From Zygnema cylindricum (taxonomy: Eukaryota > Streptophyta > Zygnematophyceae > Zygnematales > Zygnemataceae), in assembly GCA_037447655.1 (NCBI GenBank), contig JBBHKE010001973.1, forward strand, positions 277,326 through 341,325: a stretch of 64,000 nt of DNA, in the 5' to 3' direction. The notes beneath the pieces are model-generated. The model made no database searches. It saw nothing but the letters and a program-made list of their open reading frames with translations, and had not been told where the DNA came from. A program made the position numbers and the translations under genes. This document shows, in pieces, positions 58,545-64,000 of the stretch (the first letter of the stretch is position 1; every line of letters starts with the position of its first letter).

Positions 58545-61400
58545 TCACTTCTCCCTACAGAAAATTAGCTTAGGGGAAAGCACAAGTTCGGTCATCATAT
58601 CTACTACCATCTTGCTACCTGGTCGGTACTCTAAACTGATTTTTTTGTTTTCTACTTTGGCTCTAACAAAGCTGAGTCTAATGTCAATGTGTTTGGCTTT
58701 AAAATGATGTTTATGATTGACAGAAATAGCGATTGCTACCTGATTATCACAAAAAAAATTCTGCACACCACTCTTAAGGTGACCAAGCTCACCAAGCAAA
58801 GACTTGACCCACATCAATTCTTTTATTGCTGAGCAAGAGGCCATATACTCAGCCTCCATGGTAGACTAATCAATAACCTTTTGCTGTTTGTTACTCTAGC
58901 AACAAGCTCCATCCCCCACATGCAATATATATCCAGAAGTACATCTCCTCATCCGAGCATCACCATAACTGGCATCACTCCAAGTAGTGATGTCAGTATA
59001 CTCCCTACCCAAATGCAACCATACATCCCTAGTTCCTATCAAATATCTAAAGACTCTCTTACCTGCCTCCCAATCCTTCTTAGTGGGAGCATTTAAACTT
59101 CTACTGAGCACTCGTACAGTTGCAGCTAAATCTGGCCGGGTACAATTCATAAAATAGATTAGGCTTCCCACTACTTGCCTGTAAGGAGTAGTCTGCATGA
59201 ACTTCTGTTCTTTATAACTTTAATCCGTATATAAGACTATGACTCCTTCTTCCTCACTCCCCTCACTTACCTTCTTCAACTCCATTGGAGTTGTACAACT
59301 ATTAGCTTTATCCATTTGAAATTTTTCAAGCATGTTCCCTATTGCTTCGTTTTGAGTCAATCTTATAATTTTTCTGTTTCGGTCTCTCTCTACTTGAATT
59401 CCCAAAATATATTTTGCTTCCCCCATATCCTTCATTTCAAATCTCCCCTTAAGATCGGTTTTCAGTTTATTAATTTTTTCCATTGATTTACTTAAAACAA
59501 GCAAATCATCAACATAAATTGCAATAAATATAACACCTTCCTCATCTTCGAAAACATATATTGAGTGATCTGAGCTGATCCGAATATATCCGAGACTGCT
59601 AAGAAATTCATCAAGCTTCTTATTCTATTGTCGAGGCGCCTGTTTCAAACCATAAAGTGATTTAATCAGCCGGCATACCTTACTCTCCTCTCCTTCCTCC
59701 ACAAACCCTTCGGGTTGTTGCATGAAGATCTCCTCTTCCAATTCTCCATGCAAAAAGGCTGTCTTGATGTCCATCAGGTGCACCTCCATGTCTTCCGCTG
59801 CTGCTAGGTTGAGAAGTATGCGGATGGAGGGAAATCTGACGTCCAGGGCAAAAGTTTCCTCGTAGTCGATTTCTTATTTTTGTGTAAATCCTTTTGCCAC
59901 TAATCGGGCTTTGTAACGCTCAATGGTGTAATCCGGGTTCAGTTTTAATTTGAAAACCCACTTACAACCGATTGGTTTTCGGTTAGGTGGACAATCCACC
60001 AACTCCCAAGTATCTGCAGCCATAATTGAGGCCATCTCCTCATTGATTGCTGTCTTCCATTGGTTTTTTTGTGGAAAAGTCATCGCCTCTCCATAATTTT
60101 GAGGTTCATCTTGATAAGATAGTTTTATTACCTTGTTGTTAACCTGTTTTCTTTGCAATCTTTTGCTACTTCTCCTTACCCCCTCAAAATCTGTGGCCAG
60201 AATAGATGGTTCTCGTGGGTTCTTTCGAACAATCTCGGCTTCTCCCGTGTCCTTTGATTTTGAATCAATTTCCACCACGTCTTCCGCTTCGGGTAGGGTT
60301 GTCACAGGAGTTTTGGCAGCCGAGTCCTTTTCGGTCTGATTTGTACCTTCAAGAATGTCATCTTCTCTAAAACCTAGATAGTTAAAAAGCTCAAAGTCAT
60401 CCGAATTTTCTAACTCAAATCTGATTTTTACTGACTTTGTATACTTGAAAGGATTTACAGACTTTCTTTCAACCATAACTACTAGATGTTTTACTAAGAT
60501 TATATTTTCTGTTTTTAGATCGTAAACACTATATCTTTCAACATCCTGATCATATCCTAATAAGTATCCCGATTTTCCTTTGGGATCTAGCTTCCAATTA
60601 GACCGATCTTATTTTAGACTGAATTCTTGACTGCCGAAAACCTTTAAGTGAGATATGTATGGTTTTTGGCCAGTCCATCTCTCATAACGTGTTTTATCTT
60701 ATATAGGTGAGGTAAGAACTCTATTTTTGAGGTAATTAGCATAGTTCATTGCTTTTGCCCAAAACCTTTTTCCTATCTTTTTATGCGACCACATACTTAT
60801 AGCACTATCACTTAGCATCCTATTTAATTGTTCAACTACCCTATTCTAATCCGGGTTTTCTAGAACTTTCTTTTGGTGTTAAACTCCATCTTCCCTCAAA
60901 AAATCCACAAACTGGTTAGAAGTATACTCTCCACCATTGTCACTCCTTACTCTCTTGATTGGAGTTTCATTTAGTTTTTCGCTCGATGCTTTATATTGTC
61001 TAAAACAATCTTGAGCTTCTGACTAATTTTTTCAAAAAATACACCCTAGAATATCGAGACCAATCATTAGTGATTGTCATCATAAATCTCTTCCCCCCCG
61101 GTGAGGGCACTTTGGCTGGTCCCCAAATATTTGTGTGTACTAAATCAATAATTTTTTCTCCCTTATAGGTGGTTGTTTTGGGAAAGGGTAATCTTTGTGC
61201 TTTACCTTGAGCACATCCACTACAATCACTTAGATTCTCACTCTCACCAAATTGAATCCTTTCCACTACTCTCATCTTTTTCATCTCTCTTTACTTATCT
61301 AGATTCACATGCCCAAGCTTCTTATGCCACAACATTATATCATGAACACCAACATAATATATTTTCTTCTTTTCATTCCTTTAAATATACTTAAACATCC
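58545..61400 (-). mobile_element. Decayed Ty1/copia retrotransposon B (integrase to RNase H)
   Basis: Minus-strand order: GAG pre-integrase and integrase start (61340-61000, CSGCAQGKAQRLPFPKTT), integrase C-terminal and linker (60476-60000), reverse transcriptase (59990-59220) and RNase H (59030-58545, WCDNQ-type FFCDNQVAIAI). The active-site YVDDLLVLSK is intact at about 59520-59490. At least two nonsense codons disable it: after GFTQK (TAA, about 59875) and in the block that should read RQWNKKLDEF (TAG, near 59625). The 5' end is cut at about 61400, with gag and protease missing. Confidence 0.9.
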
Positions 61401-62283
61401 TTTGGCTACCTTTTTTGTTGTTCTGAGACAAGGGCTGGTACTGAAGATGAAGAAGAAGCAGCAGTAGTAGTTATTGTAGAACAAAACAAGAGAGGAAGTT
61501 TCCACAAATACCAATGGCAAAACAACAACTTTGACAGACAATAACTTTCAACACAGGGACAAAATAATCCTAAAAATGTACTACAGTGTAGATATCATAC
61601 AAAAAAACACACACATAAAATTTCACTTAATTCTACTTACACAACTATGAGATATTAAGAGGGGAATTTGCATAAAACAGAGTGTACAGTTTTTCATATC
61701 ATTTGTTCCTAATAAATCAAAAAATACTAAGTCCTACTTCTATACACCGAAACTACACTAAGTTGTACGGAGGCATTCTAGCCGTACATCTAACATTCAA
61801 ACATAACAAATACTCTGAGTATACATGCATACTGAAGGTATGTCATAAACCACATTCTCAACATTAAACAACTAATTCACTACAGACAAAATTATGTTCT
61901 ACCAAATATTTACACCAAAGTTCCGATAACGTAAAGTGACATTGATCTAGTCATGTCTCGTCAGTATTTGTTGGCGGCTATCAATTGTCCGATTAGAGGA
62001 TTTGGCACCATAGATGTGACTTCACAAAGTACCGTGGTCCCGCCGAATTTCCGAAAGTCCGCGGAGGACATACTCACGCATTTCTCTCAAGTGACGACGC
62101 GTGTCCCAAGTCTGAATGAACCGTGAACTCCTAACTTCACAGTCACACTAAGTTTGGTAAGTACTAAACCCAACTCAGCAAAAAATAACTTAAGTCGCGA
62201 ACAACTGTCTCTCCCTCACACCGGAGGCATAGAGAGGACTAAAGCTTTATAAAAACAACACTCACGACAAGCTTTAGACCCTG
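61401..62283. repeat. Probable LTR or LTR-derived sequence of copia element C
   Basis: This non-coding block separates element B's cut 5' end from element C's RNase H stop. By position it should hold the 3' LTR of element C. It does not match the LTR at 57445-58507 and I could not find its ends, so this is inference from position. Confidence 0.4.
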
Positions 62284-63950
62284 CTAGTCACTCAGTCCAT
62301 ATGCCTCTTTATAGAACTTCAATTTGGGTGCAGGTAAAGGTTTTGTCATCATATCAACCACCATTTGCTCATCCGGTAAATAACTTAACTTCAAGACTTT
62401 TCCCATCACATTTTCTCTTATAAAATGTAGCTTGATATCAATGTGCTTACTCTTAAAGTGATGACTGGGATTACATGCAATAGCGATTGCTGCCTTATTG
62501 TCACACCATACTATATTTTGTTCAGATTGCATAAAAAGAAGCTCTAGGAGAAGAGACTTTACCCAAAGTAACTCCTTAACTGCCGATCTGGCAGCCATGT
62601 ATTCAACCTCCATGGGTGATTGAGCTGTTACCTTCTAAAGTTTGTTGCTCCAGGAGCAAGTTCCACTTCCGATCTTCAGAATGTATCCGGTGGTGGAACG
62701 TTGGCTGGGCATATATCCGTAGCTTGCATCGCTCCATGTATAAATTTTGACTTCCTCTCCATCGAGAGAGAGTCTAAGATTTCGAGTTCCTGTAAGATAG
62801 CGAAGAACTCTCTTTGTTGCCTCATAGTCCGACTTCCTCGGATTTTGTAGGCTTCGGCTCAAGGCTCTAACTGTGGCAGCGATGTCTGGACGAGTACAGT
62901 TCATGAAATAGATGAGGCTTCCGAGAATCTACTTGTAAGGAATGGAGGACATAGAATATGCCCCTCGTGAATCCAAAAAATCATCAACCAAAACACCACC
63001 ATCCGTTTTCTTTCCCTCCAACTTTTGCCAAAATTCCATAGGGATGGAACTCCCCTTAGCTTTTGACAAACCAAACTTTTCTAACATGTTCCAGATTGCT
63101 TCTTTCTGAGTTAGATAAACAATTATTTGTTATCTATCTCTTTCTACCTAAATTCCTAGAATATACTTAGCCTCACCCAAGTCTTTCATTTCAAACCGAG
63201 AATTCATATCTGATTTAATTTTATTAATTTCATTTATAGATTTGCTAATCAACAGCAATTCATCTACATATGCTACTAAATAAATAACTCCATCCTCACC
63301 TTGCACTACATAGACTGAGTGATATGAACTGATCTTGGTAAAGCCATGATTGGTTAAAAACTCATCCAACTTTAGGTTCCATTTTCTCGGATCTTGTTTC
63401 AGACCATAGAAGGACTTCAACAGTTTACCGACCAGATTTTCTTTCCCTTTTTTTGCATACATCTTTGGCTGCTTCATATAAATTACTTCTTCCAAATCAC
63501 CATGCAAGAAAGCTGTCTTAACGTCCATCTGTTGCAATTCCATATCCTCTATTGCAACAAAAGACAACAAAACTCCAACAGTAGGAAAGCGAACCACAAG
63601 AGAGAAGGTCTCTTCATAATAAATTCCCACCTTTTGACTAAATCCCTTAGCGACCAGTCTAGCTTTATATCTCTCAATTGTATTATCAGGATTCAATTTT
63701 AATTTGAAGACCCACTTACAATCGATAGCTTTCCGGTTCGGTGGGAGCTCCACAAGTACACAAGTATGGGCTTCCATAATTGACTTTATCTCATTATTTG
63801 CGGCCAAGATCGAATGATCCATTTCAAGAACGGAAAAGGCTTCGTGAATAATAAGTGGCTCCCCTGTGCTTGCAAAAAAAACACTCTTCACTCAGTCACC
63901 TCAAAGGCGGCTCCTTTGCCTTCTTCCCCCCCGAAAATATGACGTGAGAA
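62284..63950 (-). mobile_element. Decayed Ty1/copia retrotransposon C (reverse transcriptase and RNase H)
   Basis: The reverse transcriptase (63891-63148) is open for 247 residues: KWVFKLKLNPDNTIERYKAR, MDVKTAFLHGDLEEVIYMKQ, KSFYGLKQDPRKWN and MKDLGEAKYILGI. The RNase H follows (62904-62284, WSDASYG, WCDNKAAIAI, HIDIKLHFIREN), ending in a normal stop after AYGLSD. The active site reads YVDELL: the second catalytic Asp is Glu. There are frame breaks between the two blocks (63148-62904) and at 62640. The element continues beyond the right edge. Confidence 0.9.
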
Positions 63951-64000
63951 CATTTGGTCCCCTAGTGTTTTGAAGAGGGCGTGGAGTGGTAGGAGCAGCT

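Overview
The window is plant nuclear DNA of moderate AT content. The evidence is land-plant gene families with introns (an NDR1/HIN1-like LEA_2 membrane protein, a DUF7796 glycosyltransferase-like gene, RBM48, the receiver end of a cytokinin-receptor-type histidine kinase), degraded Ty1/copia elements, hAT and PIF/Harbinger-type DNA elements, and G-box (CACGTG) rich upstream regions. Introns are short (about 0.1 to 1 kb). I cannot name the species; a non-seed land plant would fit but is a guess. A 10-base N gap lies at 38520-38529.

Layout. 1-480: part of an LTR in + orientation. 480-4480: decayed copia element on the minus strand. 5180-6800: decayed hAT transposase gene (minus). 7040-9250: MITE cluster, including a PIF/Harbinger-type element nested inside a TA-target MITE and a 917-bp hAT-type non-autonomous element. 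10159-12494: LEA_2/NHL gene (+, 3 exons). 13480-15006: more MITEs. 15629-20119: PWWP gene with a homeodomain-like segment (+, 7 exons). 20120-25220: no gene recognised, with an AT microsatellite, a long palindrome and GA-rich repeats. 25223-28921: intact 4-exon DUF7796 gene (minus). 30434-33357: a 3'-truncated tandem copy of the same gene. 34900-41350: MITEs, low-complexity DNA and a dispersed repeat. 41973-46272: RBM48 (+, 9 exons). 48630-50276: three exons encoding receiver domains of a histidine kinase (minus) without the kinase. 51226-51330: an orphan Y-family DNA polymerase exon (minus). 51590-52440: a 7-bp satellite. 53100-57340: MITEs. 57445-61400 and 61400-63950: two more decayed copia elements (minus).

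The host genes do not form a pathway. RBM48 is a splicing factor, the PWWP protein a likely chromatin protein, the LEA_2 protein a membrane or cell-surface protein, and the DUF7796 protein a likely Golgi type II membrane enzyme. All exon joins given were chosen by hand from GT/AG sites and reading-frame continuity; they are predictions without transcript support.

The most notable structures are: (1) two related hAT-type non-autonomous families packed with TATCG/CGATA palindromes, three copies with recognisable 8-bp target duplications; (2) the recent 4.2-kb tandem duplication that made a truncated DUF7796 paralogue with a new C-terminus; (3) an apparent glycosyltransferase-like plus methyltransferase-like fusion in the intact copy; (4) a duplicated, splice-dead exon inside the PWWP gene; (5) the kinase-less receiver exons next to a polymerase exon.
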